DNA of 64,000 bases from Labrenzia sp. CE80 (GCF_009650605.1 NZ_WAJT01000002.1:992001-1056000), one strand, 5' to 3'; positions 33,945 through 43,621 are shown, counted from the first letter of the stretch. The notes: generated from the letters alone by a model not told the origin. Made by a program: numbers and translations.

Positions 33945-35290
33945 GGTCTGGTCGTGGCAAAGGTCTCATTCGCACGCCGTCGGGAAATGAATGCCAGACT
34001 GATGCCTCTGAGGCCCAGAAAGATCTCTAGCGATAGCCAGAGCCCATGGTTCGCCAGCAGCGGGAACAGAGCGTAGAAAGCTGCGATATATATCGCCAAG
34101 GAAAGAAGCATCATGTTGCGCATATCTTTTGACCATGTCGCGCCAATGAAAACGCCGTCCATCTGAAAGGCGAGAACAGCAAACAGCGGTGTCAGAGCCG
34201 CCCAGGGCAGATATATGCGCCCAATTTCGCGCACATCGGGCGAAACTGTCATCAGGTCCAAAAGGGCCGGACCGGCTATGAAGTAGAAGATGGCGAGTAG
34301 AGCCGCCAGGACAAAACTCCAGGCTGTGGTCAAGCGTATTGTTCGATCGAAAGATTGCCTGTGCCGTGCGCCAACGGCCCGGCCTACCAATTGCTCAGCG
34401 GCTGTGGCGAGACCGTCGAGAAAGTGGCCTCCAACGATAAATAACTTCTCCAGGATTGCATTGCTGGCGAGCATGACGTCGCCTTGATCGGCGGAGCGGG
34501 CGGTGAAGAAGGCATAGGCAAACAGCAGCGAAAACGACCGGATCATGATGTCACGGTTGACGGCAAGCATGCGCAAGAACCGCTGACGATCAAAGACAGC
34601 TGCAAGGGCTGGCCATGACGTGCCGCGAACAGCACGCAAAATGAGGATGAGACCGAACAACGTAGCTGCGATTTCACTGAGCACCGTCGCGAGTGCAACG
34701 CCTTCGATGCTCCAGCCGAGGCTCATCACAAACAAAATCGAAAGGACAATGTTTAGGCCATTGAGCACCAACTGTAGCATGAGGCCTGTTCCGGCTCGGC
34801 CGAGACCCAAGAACCAGCCGAGCATCGCATAGTTGGCGAGCAGGAATGGAGCGCTGTAAATCCGGATTTCAAAGTAGCGTCTTGTAGCGGATTGAACTTC
34901 GGAACTTCCACCCAGAAAGCTAAGACCAAGATTCAGAAAGGGCGCCTGCAGCAGGATCACTGTAAGACCTGCGGCCAAGGCAATGACCAGCGCACGCACG
35001 AAGGTGGCCTTGATTTCCGAGTTGTTGCCAGCGCCCATGGCCTGGGCGGTCAGGCCAGTGGTGCCCGAACGCAGAAAATTGAAGGTCGTGAACACAAGAT
35101 CGAAGATCACACTGCCTATGGCAATTCCGCCGACGAGGGCAGCATCGCCCAGCCGGCCGATGACTGCAGTATCGACCACGCCCAGAATAGGTGTCGACAG
35201 ATAGGCGAATGTCATCGGAATGGCGATCGCGAGCACGCTGCGATGAGTGACGGAAAAGGGCTGCTCGGCGGAGTGGCTAGCTTGGGGCAT
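33941..35290 (-). CDS. MATE family efflux transporter (DinF subgroup)
   Basis: Cation-coupled multidrug/toxic compound exporter with about twelve membrane helices; 449 residues from ATG 35290, which has AAGGA five bases upstream. Earlier in-frame ATGs (35311, 35305) lack this spacing. MATE signatures include the N-terminal PMTFAYLSTPILGVVDTAVIGRLGDAALVGG and the mid-protein NAILEKLFIVGGHFLDGLATAAEQLVGRAVGA. The latter is typical of the DinF branch. Substrate unknown. It is divergent from the HDAC-like gene with 114 bases between. Confidence 0.88.
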   Translation of the reverse strand: MPQASHSAEQPFSVTHRSVLAIAIPMTFAYLSTPILGVVDTAVIGRLGDAALVGGIAIGSVIFDLVFTTFNFLRSGTTGLTAQAMGAGNNSEIKATFVRALVIALAAGLTVILLQAPFLNLGLSFLGGSSEVQSATRRYFEIRIYSAPFLLANYAMLGWFLGLGRAGTGLMLQLVLNGLNIVLSILFVMSLGWSIEGVALATVLSEIAATLFGLILILRAVRGTSWPALAAVFDRQRFLRMLAVNRDIMIRSFSLLFAYAFFTARSADQGDVMLASNAILEKLFIVGGHFLDGLATAAEQLVGRAVGARHRQSFDRTIRLTTAWSFVLAALLAIFYFIAGPALLDLMTVSPDVREIGRIYLPWAALTPLFAVLAFQMDGVFIGATWSKDMRNMMLLSLAIYIAAFYALFPLLANHGLWLSLEIFLGLRGISLAFISRRRANETFATTRP

Positions 35291-35404
35291 GGAAATCCTT
35301 GGCATCGGCAACCTTGCTTGACCCTGTCGCGCGATGCCGTCAAGCCAATACAGGCCCTGATTCAGGCCCTCCCAACAACTCTAATGCCGCTATATGGTCC
35401 GCAA

Positions 35405-36337
35405 ATGAGCGTGCCGATCGTCCACCATCCCGCCTATTGCGCCGAGCTTCCCGAAGACCATCGTTTTCCGATGGACAAGTTCAGGGCCGTTGCAAGTCGG
35501 ATCGTCGAGGATGGTCTTTTGGCAGGCGGCAAGTTTCATCGGCCAAGGCCTGCGCCATTCGAATGGATTGCGCTCGCCCATGACGACGCCTACGTCGACC
35601 AGGTTTTTTCCGGAGATGTGCCCACCGAAATTGCCCGAGAGATCGGGTTCCCGATGAAGCCAGACATCGCATTACGCGCGCGATGTGCGACTGGCGGCAC
35701 TGTTCTGACGGGATATCTTGCGATGGAGCATGGCTTGGCATGCAACACCGCCGGAGGCAGTCATCACGCGCGCTGGGCACATGGTGCAGGCTTTTGCGTG
35801 TTTAACGATGTTGCCGTCGCTATCAAAGTCATGCAGGCCGAGGGTGTGATTCACCGAGCCTTGGTCATTGATCTCGACGTACATCAGGGGGATGGCACCG
35901 CCAACATCTTTGCAGGCGACGAAAGTGTCTTCACCTTTTCCATGCATTCAGCGAAGAACTATCCAGTGCGGAAGGTGCCTTCCAGCCTCGACGTCGCGCT
36001 GCCCGATAGCCTTGCCGATCGGCCTTATCTGGATCAGTTGACCACAATCTTGCCCGAGCTCTTGAAGCGCGATCTATACGACATCGTCTTTTACAACGCC
36101 GGCGTCGATCCCTACGTAGGCGATCGTCTGGGTCGGCTGGCGTTGACGCGTGAAGGCCTTGCGCGCCGTGACCGATATGTCATCGAGACCGTTCGCGCAA
36201 CCGGGCTGCCATTGGCGGGTGTGTTGGGCGGTGGCTATTCAAAGGACATGCGCGAACTTGCCGACCGCCACGTGTCCCTGCACAGAGCAGCGATCGAAGT
36301 CGCTGACCTCAAGTACACTCCCCGATCGTCTAGTTAG
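35405..36337 (+). CDS. Histone deacetylase-like amidohydrolase
   Basis: Zinc-dependent deacetylase of the HDAC/acetoin-utilisation/acetylpolyamine amidohydrolase superfamily, 310 residues from ATG 35405. ATG 35384 would add seven residues, and the open frame runs back into the MATE gene without meaning. The general base pair His120-His121, the zinc ligands Asp156-x-Asp158-x-His160 and Asp235, and Tyr278 in GGGYS are all in place, so it should be active. Bacterial substrates may be acetylated polyamines, small amides or proteins. Its stop shares CTAG with the next gene on the minus strand. Confidence 0.9.
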   Translation: MSVPIVHHPAYCAELPEDHRFPMDKFRAVASRIVEDGLLAGGKFHRPRPAPFEWIALAHDDAYVDQVFSGDVPTEIAREIGFPMKPDIALRARCATGGTVLTGYLAMEHGLACNTAGGSHHARWAHGAGFCVFNDVAVAIKVMQAEGVIHRALVIDLDVHQGDGTANIFAGDESVFTFSMHSAKNYPVRKVPSSLDVALPDSLADRPYLDQLTTILPELLKRDLYDIVFYNAGVDPYVGDRLGRLALTREGLARRDRYVIETVRATGLPLAGVLGGGYSKDMRELADRHVSLHRAAIEVADLKYTPRSSS

Positions 36338-36609
36338 CCTTTGCTTCCCAGGTTCAGCACTCTGGAAATAAGCCAAAGAGGCACCACGATTACAGCGCCA
36401 AGAGCGAAGTAGCGCAGCAGACTGCCAATCGCGTCAAATCCCATTTCCCAAAGCCGCTTGAAAAAGCCGACAACGATATCGACGATCTCCAGCGGATCCA
36501 AATCGAGGGCAGAAAGAATTACTCCGACGACAAAAGAAAGAAAGACGAGGCGAAGGATGACTTGCCCGGGAGAGCCGCCCATGAAACGGGAAAGATTGCG
36601 CTCGGACAT
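36334..36609 (-). CDS. Small membrane protein of the DUF6460 type
   Basis: 91-residue protein from ATG 36609, with GGAG six bases upstream. Two hydrophobic segments are visible: residues about 18-38 (VILRLVFLSFVVGVILSAL) and about 62-85, with a DPLEIVDIVVGFFKRLWEMGFD amphipathic stretch between. This architecture matches small Rhizobiales membrane proteins grouped as DUF6460; no function is known. The frame is open for 23 more codons upstream, without support. Confidence 0.7.
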   Translation of the reverse strand: MSERNLSRFMGGSPGQVILRLVFLSFVVGVILSALDLDPLEIVDIVVGFFKRLWEMGFDAIGSLLRYFALGAVIVVPLWLISRVLNLGSKG

Positions 36610-37068
36610 CGTTGCTCCTGTCATCCTGTGAAAATGTACAACTGTCCCGTAGTTAAGCAGCGTTGGACCTCCAGACAACAGGCTTTGTCAGTTTTGACCA
36701 GAATGCCTAAGGGAAAACAGGAGTTTTTCGCCATCCGCGCCATTCCGCGTTCCCAATTGGCATGACTTGGCAAGTGAAACACGGGTTCTGCCAACTACAG
36801 CGCTGCCAAATTCGACTAGCTATCTGACCCATGAGGGCTGAGGATGTGACAAACGTCGTTTTCCGGTGGAGACTCTATCCAATTGGTCACCAGACGTTTG
36901 CAGGGAAATCTGAAGAACGTGTTTCATCGGTCTTAGCTGATCCGCCCATCTTGCGCCCCTCTCTGACAGGAAAATTGTGGCACGGTGTTGCCATCGACGC
37001 CTACAGGAGGTCTCTCGCCATTTTCGCAGATGATGCATTAGTTTTTACGCGCAGAAATACAGCTCCGG
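36610..37068. other. Intergenic region without recognisable gene
   Basis: About 460 bases between the small membrane protein and the first AraC-family gene. An 88-codon open frame at 36831-37097 on the plus strand has no recognisable family and no ribosome site, and it runs into the AraC gene, so I do not call it. Base composition is lower in G/C than in flanking genes. No convincing hairpin terminator or promoter was seen. Confidence 0.5.
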
Positions 37069-38124
37069 TCAGGGCGCTCTTGTTACCTGAGGCTTAGGCA
37101 TTCCAGACGAGGGCTGCCGGCGGAGTGCGCGCGGTGCAAGACCGAACCAGTTCCGCACTGCGCGAGAAAACGCGCTGACTTCCGAGAACCCGAGAAGAAA
37201 GGCGATCTCCTTAATCGGAATATCGGTGTCGACCAAATAGCGCTGGGCGATGGAGCGCCTTACGTCGTCATGGACCTTGCGATAGCTGGTTCCCTCATTT
37301 TCCAAGGCCCGCTGCAGGCTTCGGTTGGACATTCCAAGAGAGGAGGCGACGTATTCGATGGAACAGTCGCCTGCTCTCAACCCTTGACTGATCTTCTCTG
37401 CAATGGCCGATGTCTTAGTCGCTGGTGCGCCAACAGCCTCAAGTTCCTGCAGGGCTGCCATTTCAACAATTCTGAAAAGGATTGGGTCGGCACTCTCTGG
37501 AATGCGCTGTAGGCTTTGGAGAGGCAACAGTATACGGTTTTCGTCAGCGTCAAACACAATTTGACCGCTGTGTCTCTCAAGAAAAGCGCCGGTATGGCGT
37601 GGCTGCTTAGCAGACATCTCCATTCGAACCAGTGCTTGCCCCTCGCTGCCAACTCTTTCAATTCGGCCGCAGAGATAGGCCATGAATCCATAGGCAAATT
37701 GCGCGTACGGTCCGAAGTGATCCGGAAATGAGAAGCTGAGGACAGCAAAGTGCTGATTTTCTTGGTAGGTGACCGTCATGCAATTGCTGCGGGCAGGGCA
37801 GAAACGCGCCCAGTTTCGCAGGCCCTCTCTGAGGCTGGAAGCGCAAAGGAACACATAGTCGAACACGCTTTCGTAGCCGACCGGGGCCTGATCAAAGACG
37901 TCAAAGATGCGCGCATCATCGTCGAGTTTTTCAGCGAAGAACTCGAAGGCCAGGAGTGCAGACCTGACACCGATATGGTTTTCGGGGTCGTTTAGATCTT
38001 CAGGGTCGAGGCCACAATCCAGCAGCGCGGCGTCCCAGTTGATATCGTTCTGACGAGCAGCTTCGCCGAGATACTTGAGAGGCCTCGCAATGACCCATTC
38101 ACTCTCCATTGGCGCGAGCATCAC
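37069..38124 (-). CDS. AraC-family transcriptional regulator
   Basis: 351-residue regulator with an N-terminal sensing region of the Arabinose_bd (PF12625) type and a C-terminal double helix-turn-helix (about 240-335). The first helix-turn-helix includes CSIEYVASSLGMSNRSLQRAL. The second includes IPIKEIAFLLGFSEVSAFSRAVRNWFG, the AraC signature. ATG 38124 and a second ATG five codons later (MESEWV) are both possible starts. It is a paralogue of the gene at 38937-39953, with a broken third copy between them. No neighbour is an obvious target. Confidence 0.88.
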   Translation of the reverse strand: MMLAPMESEWVIARPLKYLGEAARQNDINWDAALLDCGLDPEDLNDPENHIGVRSALLAFEFFAEKLDDDARIFDVFDQAPVGYESVFDYVFLCASSLREGLRNWARFCPARSNCMTVTYQENQHFAVLSFSFPDHFGPYAQFAYGFMAYLCGRIERVGSEGQALVRMEMSAKQPRHTGAFLERHSGQIVFDADENRILLPLQSLQRIPESADPILFRIVEMAALQELEAVGAPATKTSAIAEKISQGLRAGDCSIEYVASSLGMSNRSLQRALENEGTSYRKVHDDVRRSIAQRYLVDTDIPIKEIAFLLGFSEVSAFSRAVRNWFGLAPRALRRQPSSGMPKPQVTRAP

Positions 38125-38314
38125 TCTTTCCCAGCTCTAGTTTTTAGACGGCCGCTCTTGAGGGCGACCAAAGGCCTTATCCAGAAATAAAAAGGTTGCG
38201 CTCTTGACCTCTCTGCAGTTTAGGCGCGTGTTTCTCATCACAGCAAGAAAGGCATAAAAGTGGCAATTTTACGCTTCATCTCCTGTTGGCCTGATCTCTA
38301 TATGCTTTCAGAGA

Positions 38315-38834
38315 CTAGCCGAACCACGCTTTTGTGGTACGCGAGAATGCGCTCGTTTCTGAAAAACCAGCGGATGGCAGATTTCCTTCATCGACAGTTA
38401 CGTGTCGTGAAGATAGTACTGAGCAAGGGATTTGCTTTTTTCTTCAATAAGTTGACGGAAAGTGGCTCATTCGTCAGAGATCACGCGCTGGAGTTGGCGT
38501 TCTGAGATGTCGAGAGTGGAGGAAACGGCGGCGATCGAAATGTGGCCATTTCTGAGCTGTGTGTTGATCGCTGCCACAATCTTGCCAAACGGGCTTTCGA
38601 TACCGATCTCGGCCGTGACGTCTTCAAGAGCCGCTTTTCAAACAAGCGGCAAAGGTGTGATTCGGAGCGAGGCGGCTGTTAATCGAGAACCTCGGCAGGA
38701 ATGAAAATGCGGGTCCTAGGACAATCAAACTGAATCTTTGAAAGATGTTTTGTCAGAAAAGCCGCTTGTGCCGAGGGAGCTGGCGCATCAATTTCGATGC
38801 GGATCGCGTCAGGGTTTCCTTCAGAGAGTGTCAT
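38315..38834 (-). pseudogene. Decayed AraC-family regulator (C-terminal half with stops and a frameshift)
   Basis: Conceptual translation of the minus strand gives a continuous match to the C-terminal halves of both neighbouring AraC genes. It runs from AIRIEIDAPAPSAQAAFL through QLRNGHISIAAVSSTLDI to SERQLQRVI. It is interrupted by TAA after EVLD, TGA where the intact copies have EGTS(F/Y)R (here E-stop-ATFR), and TAA in LHDT-stop-LSMKEI. A frameshift follows before GFSETSAFSRTTKAWFG and a final TAG at 38315-38317. The N-terminal half, about 160 residues, is missing or unrecognisable. Clearly a dead paralogue. Confidence 0.85.
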
Positions 38835-38936
38835 TGACCCGTATTCCCATGCCCCCCAATCGGTTTTCGACTGATTTGAGGAGCAGTCGATAACAGGTTA
38901 CGCGCAGGCGGGTCTCCAGCGTCAGTGGGGCCTAGT

Positions 38937-39953
38937 CTAGCTGCTGGTGATCGTGCGTCTGATTTCCTTGGGAGGCTGGCCGTACCAGGACTTAACTGCG
39001 CGCGAGAATGTACTGATTTCTGAAAATCCAAGCAGAAAAGCTATTTCTTTCATGGGAAGGTTTGTTTCGCGCAGATAGCGTCCAGCCGCTGAGCGACGGA
39101 TTTCCTCGGTCATTTGGCGGAACGAAGTCCCTTCTTCTGCGAGAAGACGTTGAATTGACCTTTGCGAGATGCCCAGATTGGCAGCTACCGTCTGCAAGCT
39201 GCATGTGCCGGTTTTCATGGTCTCCGAAATTTCGTCAGCAATCCTGTAGAGCGGTGAACCACGTTGGGCAAAGGAAGCTTGCTCCTCGCGGGCCGCTTTT
39301 TGAATGATTGAGTAAAGGTTTTCATCATTCCGCTTTGGCACCTGTGACAGGACCTCCTTGCTGAAGACGAGGCAGTTTCGTGATTGGCCGAACTGGATAC
39401 TGTCGCCGTAGCGCTCCTGAAGCATTGATGTTTTGGAAGGCGCATTTGCAATCAGTTCGACTCTGATCGGCGCGGGGCTTTGATCAAGCGCCATTTCGAC
39501 GCGCTTTAATGACCAGCCGATGCGCGCAAACATGTTCTGAGTGTAAATGCCCAGCCGAGGTGGAATAACCCACTCCAGGGTACCAGTTGTCTCATCTTCG
39601 GCAAATGTAATCGAGACACAATTGGTTCTCATCGCGAGGAAGCGTTTCCACGCGAGGCAACCGTCTCTCAGAGACGGCGCGCAGACGAAAAGATAGTCGT
39701 AGAGCGTAAACTTGCCGAGGTCCATCTCGTAGAAAATGTCAAAAAGTGCGGCGTCGTCCTCCAGGACTTCGGCAACATGTTCAAAGACAGCAGTGGTTGC
39801 GCGGAAAGGCACCACGCCATCGGGCTCCGCCAGTGCCTTGAGATCAAAAACAAATCTATCCGCCAGTGTCTGCCAGCAGAATTTTTCCGAAGGAAGCGCC
39901 ATTTTCAGTGCGTTCAGAATTTCTGATCGTGCCCATTCATTGATGGCATTCAT
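38937..39953 (-). CDS. AraC-family transcriptional regulator
   Basis: 338-residue regulator of the same subgroup as the gene at 37069-38124: Arabinose_bd-like N-terminal domain and C-terminal AraC DNA-binding domain (about 235-330). Both helix-turn-helix units are intact: TCSLQTVAANLGISQRSIQRLL, and LPMKEIAFLLGFSEISTFSRAVKSWYG. Residues FTLYDYLFVCAPSLRDG parallel VFDYVFLCASSLREG in the paralogue. The first in-frame ATG at 39953 is accepted. The ligand and targets are unknown; the beta-oxidation operon starts beyond a 220-base gap, on the same strand, and is not clearly linked. Confidence 0.88.
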   Translation of the reverse strand: MNAINEWARSEILNALKMALPSEKFCWQTLADRFVFDLKALAEPDGVVPFRATTAVFEHVAEVLEDDAALFDIFYEMDLGKFTLYDYLFVCAPSLRDGCLAWKRFLAMRTNCVSITFAEDETTGTLEWVIPPRLGIYTQNMFARIGWSLKRVEMALDQSPAPIRVELIANAPSKTSMLQERYGDSIQFGQSRNCLVFSKEVLSQVPKRNDENLYSIIQKAAREEQASFAQRGSPLYRIADEISETMKTGTCSLQTVAANLGISQRSIQRLLAEEGTSFRQMTEEIRRSAAGRYLRETNLPMKEIAFLLGFSEISTFSRAVKSWYGQPPKEIRRTITSS

Positions 39954-40100
39954 TTTTGTTGCTTCGCCCTCTGCACCCAGGTCCCACTATATCAATATAG
40001 CGCGACGTTCGTGAGCTTAAATCGTAAAAAATGCCGAACATCAAAGGGGTAGAGTGGGGAAGACTGGTCGTCAATATTCTAGGTAAAGCTATGGCCAAGG

Positions 40101-40133
40101 CAAAACGGGCGACAAGTTTCCTCGCTGCCCGTT
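40101..40133 (-). terminator. Possible intrinsic terminator after the beta-oxidation operon
   Basis: On the minus strand a 7-bp stem (40127-40133 with 40104-40110) with a 16-base loop is followed by a short T run (A at 40102-40104). It lies about 45 bases past the last stop of the operon. Stem and T tract are modest. Confidence 0.45.
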
Positions 40134-40175
40134 GTCTTTCCTAGGTCTGACCGCTGAAGCAGAAAGGCGTTTTGG

Positions 40176-42389
40176 TCACGCTGCTTCGTCTTTTGCTGCG
40201 ACCACAGGCGGGAACTTGCCGTAGAAAGTGTCCCCGGTCTTCGCCATGTCACGCAGCAGTTTGTTCGGTTTGAAGCGCGGGCCCCATTTGCGGGTGAACT
40301 TCTTGCACAGATCGACGAATTCGGTTGTTCCCATGGTGTCGATGTAGCTCAGGGTCCCGCCGGAATAGGGGGAAAAGCCGAAGCCGAGGATCGATCCCAC
40401 ATCCGCTTCACGAACGTCGGTAAGGCACTTTTCCTCAAAGATGCGCGCGGTTTCCAGCGCCTGCATGACCAGCAGGCGCTGTTGAAGTTCCTTGATGTTG
40501 AAACCCTCAGCGGGCTTTGGCTGTCCGACAACGTCAGGGATGCCAGGCCACAGTTTTTTGTCTCGCCCGGCGTAGTCATAAAAGCCCTTGCCGTTCTTCC
40601 GGCCAAACCTTTCGCGCTTCACGACCATCTCTTCAAGAATGTTGTCGAGCGGTCCTTCGACGTATTTTACACCCAGGTCCTTACGGGTGGCCGAGACGAT
40701 TTTCCAGGCGAGGTCGAGCGCGACCTCATCCCCCAATGACAGGGGACCGACCGGCATGCCGGCCATCCGGCCCGCATTTTCAATCATGGCGGCTGGAACA
40801 CCATCAGCCAGCATCATCAGGCCTTCGCGAATGTAGGTCATCACGACGCGTGATGTGTAAAAACCGCGGCTGTCATTGACCACGATCGGCGTCTTCTTGA
40901 TGGCCTTGATATAGTCGAGCGCCATGGCCAGCGCCCGGTCAGACGTCTTCTTGCCCATGATGACCTCGACCAGCATCATCTTGTCGACCGGCGAGAAGAA
41001 GTGAATGCCAATGAAGTTTTTGGGACGACTGGAGGCTTCAGCCAGAGAGGAGATCGGCAAAGTCGAGGTGTTCGACGCAAAGATCGCGCGGGACTTCATG
41101 GCCGCCTCGGCCTGTTCCGTAACAGCCTTCTTGATTTCTCGGTCTTCGAAGACAGCCTCGATGACAAGGTCGCAATCACCAAGTGCGTCATAGTCGGTCG
41201 TCGCGTTGATGCGCGACAGCAGCTTTTCTTTCTGCTCTTCCGTCGAACGCCCGCGCTGGATCGCTTTTGTCAGAAGACCTTCTGAATAGGACTTGCCCTT
41301 GTCGGCGGTTTCCTGACTGCGATCGATAAGCACAACGTCGATACCGGCCTGTGCGCTGACATAGGCAATGCCGGCACCCATGAAACCGGCGCCGAGAATG
41401 CCGACCTTCTTGATCTTGTTCGGGCGCTGATCGACCGGACGGCGTGCTCCCTTGTTCAACTCCTGCATGGAGACAAACAGGGACCGGATCATGTTGCTCG
41501 CTTCCGGGCTTTGCAGGACCTTGGCGAAGTAGCGGCTTTCAACCTGAAGCGCGAGGTCCATTGGCAGCTGAAGGCCTTCGACCACCGCATGGAGCAGGTA
41601 ACGTGGTCCAGGATAGTTGTCGAAGGTTTCGCGGCGATAGATCGCGTTGGCTGCCGGCCAGAACTGGAAACCTGCCGGTGAGTAGACTTTGCCGTTCGGC
41701 AGCTTGAAACCCTTTTTGTCCCATGGCTTGACGGGGTCGACACCGGCTGTGAGCAACTTCTTTGCCGTTTCGACCAGCTTTTTGGGCGGAACGATTTCGT
41801 CGACCAACTTCATCGACTTTGCCTGCTTGGAACGCAGGGTACGGCCCTGAAGCAGGAACTGCATGCCCTGCTGACCATCGGCCATGCGCATGACCCGCTG
41901 AGTGCCGCCGGCGCCGGGGAAGAGGCCGACCTTCACTTCAGGCAGCCCCATCTTGAAGCCATCGTCATCGGCCGCGACGCGAGCATGACAGGCGAGCGCC
42001 AGTTCCGTACCTCCGCCCATGCAAGCGCCTGTCAGCGTTGCGACAAACGGCTTGCCGCAGGTTTCCATCTTCCGGTAGATCAGCGACAGTTTGCGCGATC
42101 CGTCGAACAGGGCCCTGGCAGCGGCTTCCGGGTCCTTTGACTTCTGCTTGTGGAAGTTCTGGAGCAAGCCTTCAACCATCGTCAGATCGGCGCCACCGGA
42201 AAAAGCAGCCTTGCCCGAAGTGATTACAGCGCCCTTGATCGCGTCGTCATTGGCGACATCGTCAACAAGCCGGTCCAGGTCCTCCATGACCGAAAGGTCG
42301 ATGACATTCATCGACTTGTCCGCCATATCCCAGGTGATGGTCGCGATTCCGTTCGCGTCGGTTTCGATGGTGAAGTTCTTGTAGGTCAT
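40176..42389 (-). CDS. Bifunctional enoyl-CoA hydratase / 3-hydroxyacyl-CoA dehydrogenase (FadB/FadJ type)
   Basis: Multifunctional beta-oxidation enzyme, 737 residues from ATG 42389, which follows GGAGGAGAC. The N-terminal crotonase domain has FSGGADLTM and the catalytic-site GACMGGGTELALACH and GLFPGAGGTQR segments. The NAD-binding fold begins near residue 320 with VGILGAGFMGAGIAYVSA, followed by FIGIHFFSPVDKM with the catalytic His and two C-terminal 3HCDH domains (GMPVGPLSLGDEVALDLAWK). It hydrates trans-2-enoyl-CoA and oxidises the 3-hydroxyacyl-CoA. Last gene of the operon, 23 bases after the thiolase. Confidence 0.93.
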   Translation of the reverse strand: MTYKNFTIETDANGIATITWDMADKSMNVIDLSVMEDLDRLVDDVANDDAIKGAVITSGKAAFSGGADLTMVEGLLQNFHKQKSKDPEAAARALFDGSRKLSLIYRKMETCGKPFVATLTGACMGGGTELALACHARVAADDDGFKMGLPEVKVGLFPGAGGTQRVMRMADGQQGMQFLLQGRTLRSKQAKSMKLVDEIVPPKKLVETAKKLLTAGVDPVKPWDKKGFKLPNGKVYSPAGFQFWPAANAIYRRETFDNYPGPRYLLHAVVEGLQLPMDLALQVESRYFAKVLQSPEASNMIRSLFVSMQELNKGARRPVDQRPNKIKKVGILGAGFMGAGIAYVSAQAGIDVVLIDRSQETADKGKSYSEGLLTKAIQRGRSTEEQKEKLLSRINATTDYDALGDCDLVIEAVFEDREIKKAVTEQAEAAMKSRAIFASNTSTLPISSLAEASSRPKNFIGIHFFSPVDKMMLVEVIMGKKTSDRALAMALDYIKAIKKTPIVVNDSRGFYTSRVVMTYIREGLMMLADGVPAAMIENAGRMAGMPVGPLSLGDEVALDLAWKIVSATRKDLGVKYVEGPLDNILEEMVVKRERFGRKNGKGFYDYAGRDKKLWPGIPDVVGQPKPAEGFNIKELQQRLLVMQALETARIFEEKCLTDVREADVGSILGFGFSPYSGGTLSYIDTMGTTEFVDLCKKFTRKWGPRFKPNKLLRDMAKTGDTFYGKFPPVVAAKDEAA

Positions 42390-42412
42390 TGTTTTGTCTC
42401 CTCCGTCTCGCC

Positions 42413-43621
42413 TCAAACGCGCTCAATGATGGTCGCGGTGCCCATGCCTGCGCCAATGCACAGTGTGACCAGGGCCGTGTTCAGATCCCGGCGTTCCAGT
42501 TCATCGAGCACGGTTCCGAGGATCATCGCTCCGGTGGCTCCCAGCGGGTGTCCCATCGCGATGGCGCCGCCATTGACGTTGACGGTTTCCGGATCGAGGT
42601 CGAAAGCCTGCTGATAGCGCAGGACAACTGCCGCGAAGGCTTCGTTGATCTCGAACAGATCGATGTCCTTGAGGTCCATCTTTGCGTTGCGGAGCAGCTT
42701 TTCGGTGACATCCACCGGTCCTGTCAGCATCAAGGCGGGCTCAGACCCGATGTTGGCAAATGCCTTGATGCGGGCGCGCGCCTTCAGGCCAGCGGAACGA
42801 CCAGCTGTGCGCGAACCGATCAGGACGGCAGCAGCACCATCGACAATTCCCGAAGAGTTGCCTGCGTGATGGACATGCTTGATTGCTTCCAGCTCCGGGT
42901 GCGCCTGTATAGCGACCGCATCGAAGCCTCCCATATTGCCCATCAGCTCGAACGACGCATTGAGCGAAGCCAGAGACTGCATGTCGGTCTCGGGTCGCAT
43001 GTGCTCGTCGCGATCAAGGATGATGATGCCGTTGATGTCCTTGACCGGGACGACCGAGTTCTTGAACCGGCCGTCTTGCCAGGATTTGGCCGTCCGCTTC
43101 TGGCTTTCGACTGCATAGGCGTCACAGTCGTCGCGCGAGAAACCATATTTTGTGGCGATCAGGTCAGCGGAAACGCCCTGGGGCATGAAGTAGGACGGAA
43201 TGGCGACCTGCGGCTCGATCGGCCACGCGCCGCCCGAAGCACCAAGGCCAACGCGACTCATGCTTTCGACGCCGCCTGCAACGACAAGCTTGTGCTGGCC
43301 GGCCATGACCTGTGCAGAGGCCATGTTCACGGCATCAAGGCCTGAAGCGCAGAACCGGTTGATCTGCATGCCCGGAACAGACGTGTCATAGCCTGCGGCA
43401 AAGACTGATGCGCGCCCGATGTCGCCGCCTGCCTCACCAACGGGATCTACACAGCCCAGGACCACGTCGTCGACCTTCGATGTATCCAGACCGTTTCGGT
43501 CACGGAGCGCTTCGAGGGTCGTGGCGGCCAGACGGACTGCCGGTACTTCATGCAGAGCGCCGTCTTTTTTGCCGCGGCCGCGCGGCGTGCGCACGTGATC
43601 GTAGATATAGGCTTCGGGCAT
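42413..43621 (-). CDS. Acetyl-CoA C-acyltransferase (thiolase)
   Basis: Thiolase of 402 residues that cleaves 3-ketoacyl-CoA to acetyl-CoA and a shortened acyl-CoA. The acyl-accepting Cys is in NRFCASGLDAVNMA (about residue 91). The second site comprises GGAIAMGHPLGATGA with its His, and CIGAGMGTA with the C-terminal Cys. GAGGAGGAT precedes ATG 43621. Its place between the dehydrogenase and the FadB-type gene makes fatty-acid degradation the likely role rather than acetoacetyl-CoA synthesis. Confidence 0.92.
   Translation of the reverse strand: MPEAYIYDHVRTPRGRGKKDGALHEVPAVRLAATTLEALRDRNGLDTSKVDDVVLGCVDPVGEAGGDIGRASVFAAGYDTSVPGMQINRFCASGLDAVNMASAQVMAGQHKLVVAGGVESMSRVGLGASGGAWPIEPQVAIPSYFMPQGVSADLIATKYGFSRDDCDAYAVESQKRTAKSWQDGRFKNSVVPVKDINGIIILDRDEHMRPETDMQSLASLNASFELMGNMGGFDAVAIQAHPELEAIKHVHHAGNSSGIVDGAAAVLIGSRTAGRSAGLKARARIKAFANIGSEPALMLTGPVDVTEKLLRNAKMDLKDIDLFEINEAFAAVVLRYQQAFDLDPETVNVNGGAIAMGHPLGATGAMILGTVLDELERRDLNTALVTLCIGAGMGTATIIERV

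Noticed and set aside
36831..37097. 88-codon open frame on the plus strand
   Set aside because: No ribosome site, no recognisable family, and it overlaps the 3' end of the AraC-family gene.
38260..38704. Small plus-strand open frames of about 80 codons
   Set aside because: They lie across the AraC pseudogene, whose minus-strand translation explains the sequence better.
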